Positions 1-8,484 of a stretch of DNA of 52,165 nucleotides are shown piece after piece. Numbering within the stretch: the stretch's first letter is position 1; every line of letters begins with the position of its first letter. A program made the translations under genes and the position numbers. Origin of the DNA: Halosimplex salinum (lineage in GTDB: Archaea > Halobacteriota > Halobacteria > Halobacteriales > Haloarculaceae); NCBI RefSeq assembly GCF_003730195.1, contig NZ_QWGG01000016.1, positions 1-52,165 of the forward strand, in the 5' to 3' direction. Below the pieces are notes generated by a model. It saw only the letters and a program-made list of their open reading frames with translations. It was not told the DNA's origin and did no database searches.

Positions 1-125
1 TACTGTCTCAGTAGCCGCCGCATTCAAGAAGTCGTTAACCGAAGCTACGTCTTGCAGGGCGTTGGAGCTGGTGGACACAGTTTCCAAACCCTGCGGCCTC
101 CCTTGGGAGGCTTTCTATGACACGC
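1..125. other. Possible rearrangement junction upstream of the hsdR remnant
   Basis: This stretch reads through in frame with hsdR but encodes no recognisable HsdR motif, and the other two forward frames do not contain the missing Walker A either. It may be the end of another gene or element fused to the truncated hsdR. Its identity cannot be settled from the window. Confidence 0.35.
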
Positions 126-2116
126 TCGACCAGTTATACAAGGAGTTCGAGAAACATGGTTTGAACGCTGAATGGGCGGACAGCGACAACAGAGTTGAAC
201 TCAGGGATCGACTGGATCGGGAAGCAGGAGGAATTATCTTTGCGACGATCCAGAAGTTCCAGACCACAGATGACGAAGTCCAGTACCCAGAGGTAAACGA
301 CCGAGAGAACGTGATCGTGGTCGCAGACGAAGCCCACCGTACTCAGTACAAAAGTTTAGCTACTAATGTACGGGACGGACTCCCGAATGCCTCTCACCTC
401 GGTTTCACAGCTACACCGATAGAGAAAGAGGACAGGTCTACAACGAATACTTTTGGAGGCTATATCAGCCAGTATACTATCAAGGAGTCTGAAAAGGACG
501 AATCTACAGTCCCAATTTATTACGAGAGCCGTTTGGCCAAGCTCCAAGTAAATGATCCGGAGATTGAGGATCGATTTAATGAGTTGATGGAGTCGAAGTC
601 TGATGACTTGAAGCAGGAGATGAAACGGAAGTGGACACAGCTCCGCCGTGTCATCGAGAACAGTGAAGAGCGTACGGAGATGATCGCTGAAGATATTGTG
701 GAGCATTTCAATGACCGCGAGATAGAAGGAAAGGGAATGGTGGTTGCGATCAGCCGACAAGCCGCTGTCAACCTAAGCCGGAAAATCAGGGAGATTCCTG
801 AGGCTCCGGAAACACGTGTCGTGATCTCAGGTGCTGAAGACTTTATTGACGACCCTATCTCGAATGAGGAGCTAAAACGCCGTTTCAAAGAGCAAGACGA
901 AAATAAAGATGATTCGTTCAAGCTTGCTGTTGTCTGTGACAAATGGTTAACCGGATTTGACGCACCTCATCTTCATACCCTGTATGTCGATAAGCCGATG
1001 AAGAACCACAATCTGCTCCAGGCAATAGGCAGGGTCAACCGTGTATACAAGGATAAGCCTGGAGGCCTGATTGTCGATTATATTGGTATCAGTAAGCGGT
1101 TGAAGGAAGCATTAGACAAGTACACTTCTGAAGTCCGTGATGATGCGATGCTGGATATTAAGGAAGCTGTGAAAGTGATGAAGGACAAGCACAAGGAGGT
1201 GGCTGACTTCTTCGCGGCAATAGAGTATGATGACTGGCCGGAACTTGACAAGATTAATCGGAAGAGACTGTTGTACAAGGCGCAGAACGAGGTCTTAGTC
1301 ACTGAGGAAAGGGAAGAGGAATTCAGGAAATCCATGAAAGAGCTGAGAAAGGCTCACTCCTTAGTCACTCCGAATTCTGCGGCAAGCGATATACGCGCAG
1401 ATGTTGCGTTCTTTGAAGCTGTTCTCGGCGCTATAAACAGTATTGACAACTCCGGTGACCCGGATGAGGTCGAAGATCTGGACTCTGCGATGAAAGAGTT
1501 AGTAGCTGAAGGTGTCGGAATCGAGGATCTTGTTGAAGTGACTGGCTTCGATAAATGGGAGAAGGAAAAGCCGGTACTAAGCGATGAGTTTCTTGAGGAT
1601 GTGGAGGAAGTTGAGTTTGAGAATCTTCAGGTGAAGATGCTCCGGCAGCTGCTGGAAAACGAGATTACGACCCGTAAGAAAGGTAACTTAGCGAAGTATG
1701 AGTCGTTCGAGGAAGAGCTTGAAAACACGATAGATGATTATAACGAGGGATTCCTGTCTACACAGCAGGTGATAGATGAACTTAGAGACTATGCTAAGCA
1801 GATCCAGGAAACCGATGACCGTCAGGACAAGCTGGATCTGACTGATGAAGAGCTCGCGTTCTATGACGCAATTTCATCAAACACTGATACAGAGATTGAT
1901 GAGGAGACGTTGAAAACTATCGCACGGGAACTCAAACAGAATCTGAAGGACAGCGTGGAACTTGACTGGACAAACCGAGAGAAGATTAGAGCGGAGATCA
2001 AGACTGAGGTGAAGGCAGTTATGAGAACTAACGGTCTCAGTCTGTACAAGCATGAGGACTTGGTTGATCCTATTGTTGCTCAGGCAGAGGCATTCTACGG
2101 CGGGGCCGCTGCGTAG
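2..2116 (+). CDS. hsdR: Type I restriction enzyme R subunit, C-terminal part (5' truncated or disrupted)
   Basis: HsdR is the ATP-dependent translocase and nuclease subunit of type I restriction complexes. Counting from the TTG at 62, the DEAH box is at residues 89-92, motif III GFTATPI at 114-120 and motif VI (GRVNR) near 323-327, followed by the long acidic helical C-terminal domain that contacts HsdM in this family. The frame stays open to base 2. However, the N-terminal nuclease domain is outside the window, and the Walker A motif expected about 25-30 residues before LDQLYKEF is missing from all three forward frames. The first ~40 residues do not resemble HsdR. I infer a deletion or insertion junction near base 125, so the protein is probably inactive. 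No hsdM or hsdS is visible in the window. The family assignment is secure; the 5' end is not. Confidence 0.85.
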   Translation, partial: TVSVAAAFKKSLTEATSCRALELVDTVSKPCGLPWEAFYDTLDQLYKEFEKHGLNAEWADSDNRVELRDRLDREAGGIIFATIQKFQTTDDEVQYPEVNDRENVIVVADEAHRTQYKSLATNVRDGLPNASHLGFTATPIEKEDRSTTNTFGGYISQYTIKESEKDESTVPIYYESRLAKLQVNDPEIEDRFNELMESKSDDLKQEMKRKWTQLRRVIENSEERTEMIAEDIVEHFNDREIEGKGMVVAISRQAAVNLSRKIREIPEAPETRVVISGAEDFIDDPISNEELKRRFKEQDENKDDSFKLAVVCDKWLTGFDAPHLHTLYVDKPMKNHNLLQAIGRVNRVYKDKPGGLIVDYIGISKRLKEALDKYTSEVRDDAMLDIKEAVKVMKDKHKEVADFFAAIEYDDWPELDKINRKRLLYKAQNEVLVTEEREEEFRKSMKELRKAHSLVTPNSAASDIRADVAFFEAVLGAINSIDNSGDPDEVEDLDSAMKELVAEGVGIEDLVEVTGFDKWEKEKPVLSDEFLEDVEEVEFENLQVKMLRQLLENEITTRKKGNLAKYESFEEELENTIDDYNEGFLSTQQVIDELRDYAKQIQETDDRQDKLDLTDEELAFYDAISSNTDTEIDEETLKTIARELKQNLKDSVELDWTNREKIRAEIKTEVKAVMRTNGLSLYKHEDLVDPIVAQAEAFYGGAAA

Positions 2117-2187
2117 ACTAATTGTTTCTCAACGGAAATCCGGTCTTCCCCCGCTTCTATAGACATTAGTTCAGTAAATAGGCGCTC

Positions 2188-4182
2188 GTGAGTCGATCTG
2201 ATAATACTGATCTTCTTGAGTTGGCCAAAAGCAATGATCTGCTTGATAACCCGGAGATACAGAAGCTGGTATTGGCAGCAGGTGTTTCTCAGAGCGAGTT
2301 CCTGAAAGATTCTGCGAAGAAGGCTATTCTCGGTAAATCGGTTCAGCATTGGAGGAATCCTTTTGAGCCTCAACTGCAGTTGGGGGAGGCCGAGATTGGG
2401 AAGACGTTTCAGGGTTTGTCGTACTGTCTATCGCAGGATGAGTTGACGAAGCATCTGCTTGCGGTCGGTCAGTCCGGCTCAGGAAAGACGACCTTGTTCT
2501 ACTCTTTGATGAGTGAGGTCGATAAGCCGTTTTGGGCTTTTGATTTGAAGCAGGATTACCGGCATCTCGCAACTGAAACAGAGTTGTTGGTGTTGCCGTG
2601 GAGCCGTTTCAAGTTTAATCCGTTGAGGCCGCCGGAAGATGTCTCACCGCGTAGATGGGCGCAAGTGTTCTCTGAGATATTCGGTCACTCCACCGCTCTT
2701 CTATCTGGTTCGAAGAATTATTTGATGAAGAAGATTATCCAGCTTTACCGGTTGTACGGCTTGTTTGAGCGTTTGGAGCCGCCGTTTCCGAGTTTGCATG
2801 AGCTGGAATCGTTGATTCAGAGTGATACGATGAGTTATGCCAGGAAGCAGTCGAATTACCGTGATACTGTATTGAATCGGTTGGAGGCGATGAACTTGGT
2901 TGCAGGAACAGTGTTTGATTGCAGCCAGGGTTACTCAGTCGGAGAACTGTTGGAGAGGAATGTGGTTTTCGAGTTTGATGGATTGAGTCGAGATGTTCAG
3001 AACTTTTTGATGGAAGTCTTGTTCGCGTATGTCTACGAGTACCGGTTGGCGAAGAATCAGAGAGGAACGGGTTTGAACCATTTGTTTTTCTTGGATGAGG
3101 GTAAACGGGTTTTCTCGGTGTATAAGGAGCGGCAGAGTGAGTCGGGTATTCCTGAGATTGATGAGTTGACTGCGAAGATGAGGGAGTTCGGTGAAGGGTT
3201 GGTGGTTGCGGATCAGGAGGCTTCGAAGCTGACCGATTCGATCAAGGCTAACACCTACACCAAGTTCCTTCTTTCTACAGGTGACCGGAAGCAGTGTGAC
3301 GCAGTGACGGAGTCGATGAACCTGTCCAAGAGACAAAGGGAGTGCGCTCAGGAGCTTGGTGTTGGCGAAGCAGTTGTCCAGTCCGGGAGCAGTGACCCTG
3401 TGCCTGTGGATCTTCATGAATACCGGTTGGAGAAATCAGTCTCCGATAAAAGACTGGAAAATCTGATGGCTGAGAAATGGAACCGTCTTTCATTTCAGGA
3501 GAGGAGGGTGACACCGGAGTTCAGTTCAGCAACCGGTTCAAGGGAAGCAGAAAAGGAATCCAGTGTACCGGATGATCCTAAACAGCATGAAGCTGAACTT
3601 TCGAATGAAGCAGATAGGCTTTTGGAGGATATTGTTGAATCACCGTTCAAACCTCTTACAAAGCGTTACCAACGGTTTTCCAGCAGCTACAAGGGAAACA
3701 AGGCGAAGAATCAGCTCGTTGACCATGGCGTGGTAATCGAACGCCACGTTAAGACACAAACTGGGAAGCGGAAACTGCTTGAGCTGACTGAGAAGGGACG
3801 CAACTACATCGAAGAACAGCTTGAACTCGAATTAGAACGGACGGGCCGTGGAGGAGTGGTCCACCGGTACTGGCAAAAACAGGTTAAGGAGGCATTCGAA
3901 AATGCGGGTTGGACCGCCAAACGTGAAATGTTCGACGCCGACGTCTACGTCCACCTGAATAACTCAGAACTCGTGGTGGAGGTGGCCATGGGAAATAACC
4001 AGCGTGAAATAGAGCATGTTGAGAAGCATTTGGAGAAGTTCGACACTGTCTGGATCACCTGTCGAAACCCAGAGATTCTGGATGGACTGAAGCAGCGAGT
4101 AGAGGAAAACGGTTTAGATACAGATCGGCTGGTATTTCGGCTGTTTCGGGACTTCAACACCGAGGAGAGTCTTCCGAGTTAA
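2188..4182 (+). CDS. HerA/VirB4-like P-loop ATPase with C-terminal winged-helix and nuclease-like domain
   Basis: This 664-aa protein starts at GTG 2188. The Walker A motif GQSGSGKTT is at residues 94-102 and the Walker B motif LFFLDE at about 299-304, matching the HerA/FtsK/VirB4 class of ring-forming DNA translocases. After about residue 480 there is a MarR-like winged helix (LELTEKGRNYIEEQ near 530-545). It is followed by a C-terminal alpha/beta segment with D585 and E598-V-A spaced like a PD-(D/E)XK fold, though the usual Lys is not obvious. HerA-type ATPases pump DNA in end resection, conjugation and several defence systems, where they often pair with a nuclease; here ATPase and putative nuclease appear fused. 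It lies 71 nt after hsdR and 86 nt before a type IV restriction gene. It could instead be a conjugation coupling ATPase. Codon use is AT-rich, unlike the right part of the window. Confidence 0.7.
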   Translation: MSRSDNTDLLELAKSNDLLDNPEIQKLVLAAGVSQSEFLKDSAKKAILGKSVQHWRNPFEPQLQLGEAEIGKTFQGLSYCLSQDELTKHLLAVGQSGSGKTTLFYSLMSEVDKPFWAFDLKQDYRHLATETELLVLPWSRFKFNPLRPPEDVSPRRWAQVFSEIFGHSTALLSGSKNYLMKKIIQLYRLYGLFERLEPPFPSLHELESLIQSDTMSYARKQSNYRDTVLNRLEAMNLVAGTVFDCSQGYSVGELLERNVVFEFDGLSRDVQNFLMEVLFAYVYEYRLAKNQRGTGLNHLFFLDEGKRVFSVYKERQSESGIPEIDELTAKMREFGEGLVVADQEASKLTDSIKANTYTKFLLSTGDRKQCDAVTESMNLSKRQRECAQELGVGEAVVQSGSSDPVPVDLHEYRLEKSVSDKRLENLMAEKWNRLSFQERRVTPEFSSATGSREAEKESSVPDDPKQHEAELSNEADRLLEDIVESPFKPLTKRYQRFSSSYKGNKAKNQLVDHGVVIERHVKTQTGKRKLLELTEKGRNYIEEQLELELERTGRGGVVHRYWQKQVKEAFENAGWTAKREMFDADVYVHLNNSELVVEVAMGNNQREIEHVEKHLEKFDTVWITCRNPEILDGLKQRVEENGLDTDRLVFRLFRDFNTEESLPS

Positions 4183-4236
4183 GGTGTTCGGCGGTTTCGG
4201 CAGGTCGGAACAAACACTGATAATCCGGTGAAAATG

Positions 4237-4242
4237 TTTAAA
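4237..4242 (+). promoter_or_regulatory. TATA-like box for the GmrSD-like gene
   Basis: TTTAAA lies 27-32 nt upstream of ATG 4269, the spacing expected for a leaderless haloarchaeal transcript. It supports the chosen start. Confidence 0.5.
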
Positions 4243-4268
4243 GAACAGGGATTTCATTTGCTTCTGTA

Positions 4269-5960
4269 ATGCAGCATAGTTTCACGCCGGAACCGGTTGT
4301 GTGCCGTGATTTGTTCGATGGTGAAGAGGATCTCTATCAAATACCGCGGTATCAGAGACCGTACAGCTGGGAGGAATCCCATATTGAGCAGTTGGTTGAA
4401 GATCTCTATGAGTCGTGGTCTGAAGACAGGGATAGCCCTTACTACCTTGGTTCAGTTATCTTGGTGAAGGAGGATGGCGACGATCGTTTCGATATCTTGG
4501 ACGGTCAGCAAAGACTGACCACGCTCACAATATTCTATGCCATATTTAATGACCACTTCAAGGAGTACCTCAGTGATAAGAATAAGAGGCGTGTCCGGGG
4601 CAGAGTCAAAGAGAGAGCATTGGAGAAACCCAGACTGAGAACTAACAAACAGGTCGATCTTGAGGAATCGGTCTTGGAAACGCTTCAACTGGATCAAGAC
4701 AACCGGTATACGAAGGCGGCAGGAATACTTATAGATGAATTGGAGGATAAGTTCGATGATCAGACCGAGAACCTGAACGACTTCTTTGAATTTGTCGACC
4801 AGCAAATCGAACTCATCAGTATTACGAGCGACGATTTAACCCATGCTGTCCGGCTCTTCCAAACTATCAACACCCGTGGCAAGGATCTGACGGTCTCAGA
4901 CCTAACGAAAAGCTACCTGTTGAGCAACTTGGAGGATAAAGAAGACAAGGACGATGTTATCGAGGTCTGGCAGGAGATCACTACGAAGGTCGATGATGAC
5001 TATGACACCCTTGATGATATCCTCGGAATGTACCGGTTGTACCTCCGGCAACAGAAAGCGAAGCAGACAACATATGAAGAACTGAAATCTGAGTTTGAAG
5101 GAGATAATCCGAAGTCGATTGTCGTAGATATACGGGACTTTGTCACCAGCTACAAAGAGATCGAAAACAGCAGCTCACAGGACATCTTTATCCTGGAGAA
5201 CCTGAAACACGAACTCTACTGGAAAACCATTCTTATCGCGGCCAAAAAGAAAGATATCGAATACATCGATAAACTACGCGACGAACTAATCGGGTTCTAC
5301 TACTCCTACTGGATGGGCGACTACACCAGCGAGAAGATCAAGATACCGTCGATCAAGATTCTCTCTAAACTCCGGGACGGAGACAGCTTTGAGGAGATAC
5401 AGAAGTACATGGAAGACAAGCGACAACGCGATAACATCCCGGAACGGGTTCGCGATGGTCTTCACTCTGAGAATGTGTACGGAAACGAAAGCTGGCACAA
5501 AAGCCTCCTGATCGCTGTAGAATACAATCGTTCCACCTCACAGACACTGGAGCGTATCAGCAAGAGCGGTGGCGGCCTGCATATCGAGCATGTGCTACCG
5601 AAAAAGTATGAGAAAGCGATGGACCGGTACGATTACTGGGAGAACCATTTCACCAAGGAAGAAGCAAGCCGGTTGAAAAACACTCTTGGTAACCTTGTAC
5701 CGCTCCAGTACGATCTAAACAGCTCTGCCGCACAGAAACCGTTCCCCGACAAGGCAGAGATCTATCGAGGAGAATCGGATAAACCCCGTTCCAGCTTCTC
5801 AACAACGCTTCGTATTGCAGAGGAGACACCTTACACTGACTGGACACCTGAGGCTATACAGGAAAACAAAGAGTTCCTCATAGGAAAGGCCGCAGAAATA
5901 CTCAATCTTCCTGAAGGCTCGATCAAGCAAGAGGATGAGGAAGATCTCATCGAGGCCTGA
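4269..5960 (+). CDS. GmrSD-like type IV restriction protein (DUF262 + DUF1524/HNH)
   Basis: This 563-aa single-chain protein has the GmrS-type ParB/DUF262 NTPase domain: the family signature IPRYQRPYSW is at residues 25-34 and the DGQQR motif at 78-82. It also has a GmrD-type C-terminal HNH nuclease, with the His-rich motif HIEHVLPKK near 437-445 and the Asn-containing stretch (NTLGNLV...N) about 30-45 residues later. Members of this family cut modified (for example glucosylated hydroxymethylcytosine) phage DNA or other foreign DNA; the modification recognised here is unknown. The gene is convergent with the histone gene, with a 21-nt gap. Together with hsdR and the HerA-like ATPase it marks this stretch as a defence island. 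Length and motif set are complete, so it is probably functional. Confidence 0.88.
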   Translation: MQHSFTPEPVVCRDLFDGEEDLYQIPRYQRPYSWEESHIEQLVEDLYESWSEDRDSPYYLGSVILVKEDGDDRFDILDGQQRLTTLTIFYAIFNDHFKEYLSDKNKRRVRGRVKERALEKPRLRTNKQVDLEESVLETLQLDQDNRYTKAAGILIDELEDKFDDQTENLNDFFEFVDQQIELISITSDDLTHAVRLFQTINTRGKDLTVSDLTKSYLLSNLEDKEDKDDVIEVWQEITTKVDDDYDTLDDILGMYRLYLRQQKAKQTTYEELKSEFEGDNPKSIVVDIRDFVTSYKEIENSSSQDIFILENLKHELYWKTILIAAKKKDIEYIDKLRDELIGFYYSYWMGDYTSEKIKIPSIKILSKLRDGDSFEEIQKYMEDKRQRDNIPERVRDGLHSENVYGNESWHKSLLIAVEYNRSTSQTLERISKSGGGLHIEHVLPKKYEKAMDRYDYWENHFTKEEASRLKNTLGNLVPLQYDLNSSAAQKPFPDKAEIYRGESDKPRSSFSTTLRIAEETPYTDWTPEAIQENKEFLIGKAAEILNLPEGSIKQEDEEDLIEA

Positions 5961-5981
5961 GAATAGATATTACCTCAAGCG

Positions 5982-6182
5982 TTAACCGTTCAAGGCATTT
6001 CGAATGTGATTCTCCTTTATAGTCTGATAACCTTGTTCCTCAGCGTTAGTTATTGCTTCTTCAGCGATGTCGCCAGCGTATTTTTCAAGGAGTTTTCCAA
6101 GTTCATTTGCGGAGGCCTGAGAAACCCGTTTATTCCCTTGATCTCCGATGAGGTTATGGATTGAGCGTGTAGAGAACTCCAT
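5982..6182 (-). CDS. Archaeal histone, singlet HMf-type histone fold
   Basis: This 66-aa protein aligns along its length with methanogen HMf-type histones. It has an N-terminal helix, the RVS loop at residues 19-21, a long central helix, then the TIK loop (54-56) and the final helix. Archaeal histones wrap DNA as dimers or extended superhelices in the nucleoid. Haloarchaeal chromosomes normally encode a tandem (doublet) histone, so a single-fold version inside an AT-rich accessory island is unusual and suggests horizontal origin. It could act on element DNA or as a small regulator. The start is supported by a TATA-like stretch (6205-6213) 23-31 nt upstream. The protein ends a few residues short of the basic C-terminus seen in HMfB. 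Confidence 0.85.
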   Translation of the reverse strand: MEFSTRSIHNLIGDQGNKRVSQASANELGKLLEKYAGDIAEEAITNAEEQGYQTIKENHIRNALNG

Positions 6183-6204
6183 AACACCTATTCAATATGT
6201 AAGG

Positions 6205-6213
6205 TATTTAAAA
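6205..6213 (-). promoter_or_regulatory. TATA-like box for the histone gene
   Basis: On the minus strand this reads TTTTAAATA, 23-31 nt upstream of the histone start codon, consistent with a leaderless transcript. Confidence 0.5.
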
Positions 6214-6279
6214 TTTGAGGACTAGATTTCTCTTGGAAACCCAAATGAAGGAAGGAGAAGGGAAAACCAAGTCAAAGAA

Positions 6280-6433
6280 AAGCGTTGAACGCTTGAGACC
6301 AAGCCCCGAGAGGGCAGTTGATCAAGGGTTCAATGCCCTTCAACCGAATTGAGGGGTTCAACCCCCAAGAGAAACGTTGAGTGGGAGAACATTGAACAGA
6401 GGGTTCACTGCGCTTTCCCAGCTTTGAACCCTT
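6280..6433. repeat. Cluster of GGGTTCAA-type repeats and short palindromes upstream of the integrase
   Basis: The 306-nt gap between histone and integrase holds no gene but is rich in iterated motifs. AAGCGTT-G-AACGCTT (6280-6294) has 7-bp arms. GGGTTCAA occurs at 6326-6333 (inside AAGGG...CCCTT) and 6354-6361 (inside GGGGTT-C-AACCCC, 6353-6365). GGGTTCAC is at 6401-6408, and the inverse TTGAACCC at 6424-6431. A spaced set of related half-sites just upstream of a tyrosine recombinase gene suggests recombinase arm/core sites or an operator array; the attachment site itself is not proven. Confidence 0.5.
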
Positions 6434-6488
6434 TCGAAACATGGTGTCACCCCTTCTTTCCTTCCATTTCACGAGGAACTACAACTCT

Positions 6489-7724
6489 ATGTCCACCACA
6501 AAATACGTCGACGTCGAAACCGCTCTCCAAAACCTAGAAGACTCCGAACTCGACAGTGAGAACGCCGAAGCCATCCACCGGTTTATCGATCACTGTGCCG
6601 CAGAAGGACTCAGCGAAGTAAGACAAAGACGTTTGATCTCCGCACTCAAATCAGTGGTTCTCAACATCGCTCCCGACAATTTCAGGTATAGAGGTGCATC
6701 GGAGGACGAACTTAAAACAGTGATCGCCTCCCTGAACCGAAGCAGCTACGCTGATTCAACGAAGCATACGATGAGAGCCGCAGTCAAGAAATTTTACAAG
6801 GTGGAGAACGGCGGACATGAGCATCCAGAGAAGGTAGATTTCTTCTCCGCCCACGCAAAGAAAGGCTCCACCGTCTCAAGAGAAGACATATTCACAGATG
6901 CAGAATTGAAAAGCCTGTTTCAAGGATTTCTCAACAGCCGTGACCGCGCATTTACGATGGTTCTATACGAGTCAGCCGCACGTCCCGGAGAACTCCTCTC
7001 TCGGAACCTCGGCGACTTCACCTCCAATGAGAAAGGCGACTTCATCTACCTCCAAGGCCTCAAGGGTACTCCTGACCGGACCAACCAACTCGTTAGAAGC
7101 GGAAGACCGTTACGTGAATGGATCGCCCAGCACCCATTAGGCGGCGAACTCGGAAACATCGAGGATCCCAGTGTCCCGATGTGGGTGAAAACACAGCAAC
7201 AACAGTGTAAGAAATGCGGTGAAATCCCTCAACGCCACAACGACTCCTGTAACTACAAACCGGATCTCGGAGACAGATGGAGCTACGACAGCTTCCGCCG
7301 CCGGTTCAAAGATGCGTGTGAACGCGCCAATATCCCGGAAAACAAGAGAAGACCCTACAATCTGCGGCACACCCGGTTAACCGAAGTAGCGACCTTCATG
7401 GGTTACGAGCAGTTGAACAAGTTCGCTGGCTGGAAACCCGGTAGTGACAGGGCTAAAGTCTACGTCCATTTGAACAACGACGATGTCAACGAAGCCATTA
7501 GAGACGAATACGGCTTAGATATCGAGGAATCCGAAGACTCGGAGATCCAGTGTCCATTCTGTAACACCGTGAATCAGTCGACCTACAGCGAATGCCGTAA
7601 CTGCGGAAGACCTCTATCTCTCAAGAAAGATTCTAAGCAGGAGAACAAGAAACAGGTATTAGAACGGTTATCTGAGTTGGAAGAAAAAGGAGTACTGGAG
7701 AGACTGGAAGACCTGGAGAGCTAA
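6489..7724 (+). CDS. Tyrosine recombinase/integrase with zinc-ribbon C-terminus
   Basis: This 411-aa protein is read from ATG 6489; a GTG/ATG 48 nt upstream would add a non-homologous tail. An N-terminal SAM-like core-binding domain is followed by the catalytic domain. The box I Arg (ARPGEL) is R165, the box II Arg (NLRHT) R293, W315 sits in the usual His/Trp position and the nucleophile is Tyr325 (VYVHL). Y290 stands where box II normally has His. Two metal-binding motifs are visible: a Cys4/His-type knuckle inserted in the catalytic domain (C240, C243) and a C-terminal zinc ribbon (C355, C358, C369, C372), then a short coiled tail. Such enzymes integrate or excise haloarchaeal elements. It sits in the middle of the AT-rich island, just after the GTTCAA repeat cluster, and is the best evidence that the island is or was mobile. 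Confidence 0.9.
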   Translation: MSTTKYVDVETALQNLEDSELDSENAEAIHRFIDHCAAEGLSEVRQRRLISALKSVVLNIAPDNFRYRGASEDELKTVIASLNRSSYADSTKHTMRAAVKKFYKVENGGHEHPEKVDFFSAHAKKGSTVSREDIFTDAELKSLFQGFLNSRDRAFTMVLYESAARPGELLSRNLGDFTSNEKGDFIYLQGLKGTPDRTNQLVRSGRPLREWIAQHPLGGELGNIEDPSVPMWVKTQQQQCKKCGEIPQRHNDSCNYKPDLGDRWSYDSFRRRFKDACERANIPENKRRPYNLRHTRLTEVATFMGYEQLNKFAGWKPGSDRAKVYVHLNNDDVNEAIRDEYGLDIEESEDSEIQCPFCNTVNQSTYSECRNCGRPLSLKKDSKQENKKQVLERLSELEEKGVLERLEDLES

Positions 7725-7803
7725 GATTCCGGACATGCGAAACCCAACTGTAACACGGACTGTCCCTTCCTGATCTAAAGCATCGTTCCTCCTCTACAGT
7801 TGT

Positions 7804-7959
7804 ATGGGACGAGTTCTACCAAGAGATCTGGCGGAGGCAGAAAAACTACTTCAGAAAATCCATTCCTGGAGTGAAGACGAAGTTGAGCAGCTACCACGGT
7901 TCTACAAGGAGAAGGCAAGAGAACTCCGAGAAAAAACGGGTTCTAACGCAGAAGGGTGA
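7804..7959 (+). CDS. Small helical protein, 51 aa, coupled to the next gene
   Basis: The frame runs from ATG 7804 to TGA 7957-7959 and encodes a charged, helix-favouring protein. Its stop overlaps the GTG start of the downstream coiled-coil gene (sequence GTGA at 7956-7959), a classic sign of translational coupling. I do not recognise a family. Size and charge resemble small antitoxin-like or adaptor proteins, but that is inference only. The gene follows the integrase by 79 nt on the same strand. Confidence 0.55.
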   Translation: MGRVLPRDLAEAEKLLQKIHSWSEDEVEQLPRFYKEKARELREKTGSNAEG

Positions 7960-8399
7960 GGACTAACCGGCTTCAAACAGTCTTCACCTATTACTTTTCT
8001 GTGGACTACTTCGACTACAGCCAAGAATTGACTGAAGATTTTGATATCGAATCGTTTCTGGAAGAATCGCAGCGTCAGGAAAAGCAGCGGCTGGAGCAGG
8101 AACTTGAAAGAATCGAGGAACAACTGGAAAGCCGTGAAGCAATCCACAAAGAGAGTTTGGACGAGTTGGAGTCAAAGCTGGACTGGTACACCGAACGGTT
8201 AGAAGATCTTAGGAAGCGGTCGTTCGGTAAACAGGAGGAGAGACAGGAGCTGAAGCAGCGGATCAACCAGTTCTACCAAGAGATACGGGAGGAGAAACAA
8301 AAACGGTGGCGTGACCGTCAAGACCTCGAAAAAGAGAGAAGACAGCTACTTCAGCAGTTGAAAGAGGTTGGTCAAGAGTCGATTTGGGAGCTATTGTAG
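7956..8399 (+). CDS. Coiled-coil protein, 147 aa, unknown function
   Basis: The start is GTG 7956, overlapping the stop of the 51-aa gene by 4 nt. From about residue 30 almost to the end the sequence is a continuous Glu/Arg/Lys/Gln-rich heptad pattern typical of a long coiled coil. The first ~25 residues are aromatic-rich (FTYYFSVDYFDYS). No enzymatic motif is seen. It lies directly upstream of the KAP NTPase gene, which has its own TATA box, so it could be a structural partner or sensor for that protein, but this rests only on position. No assignment to a named family. Confidence 0.6.
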   Translation: MRTNRLQTVFTYYFSVDYFDYSQELTEDFDIESFLEESQRQEKQRLEQELERIEEQLESREAIHKESLDELESKLDWYTERLEDLRKRSFGKQEERQELKQRINQFYQEIREEKQKRWRDRQDLEKERRQLLQQLKEVGQESIWELL

Positions 8400-8450
8400 C
8401 TTATCTTATTTTACCAGTCATTTTCCTATCCCTGACCACAAGGTGACGGG

Positions 8451-8459
8451 TTATTTATA
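8451..8459 (+). promoter_or_regulatory. TATA box for the KAP NTPase gene
   Basis: TTATTTATA lies 26-34 nt upstream of ATG 8485. This places transcription initiation essentially at that ATG and argues against the upstream TTG at 8461 as start. Confidence 0.6.
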
Positions 8460-8484
8460 ATTGGAGTACAGCATTTTCGTTATA

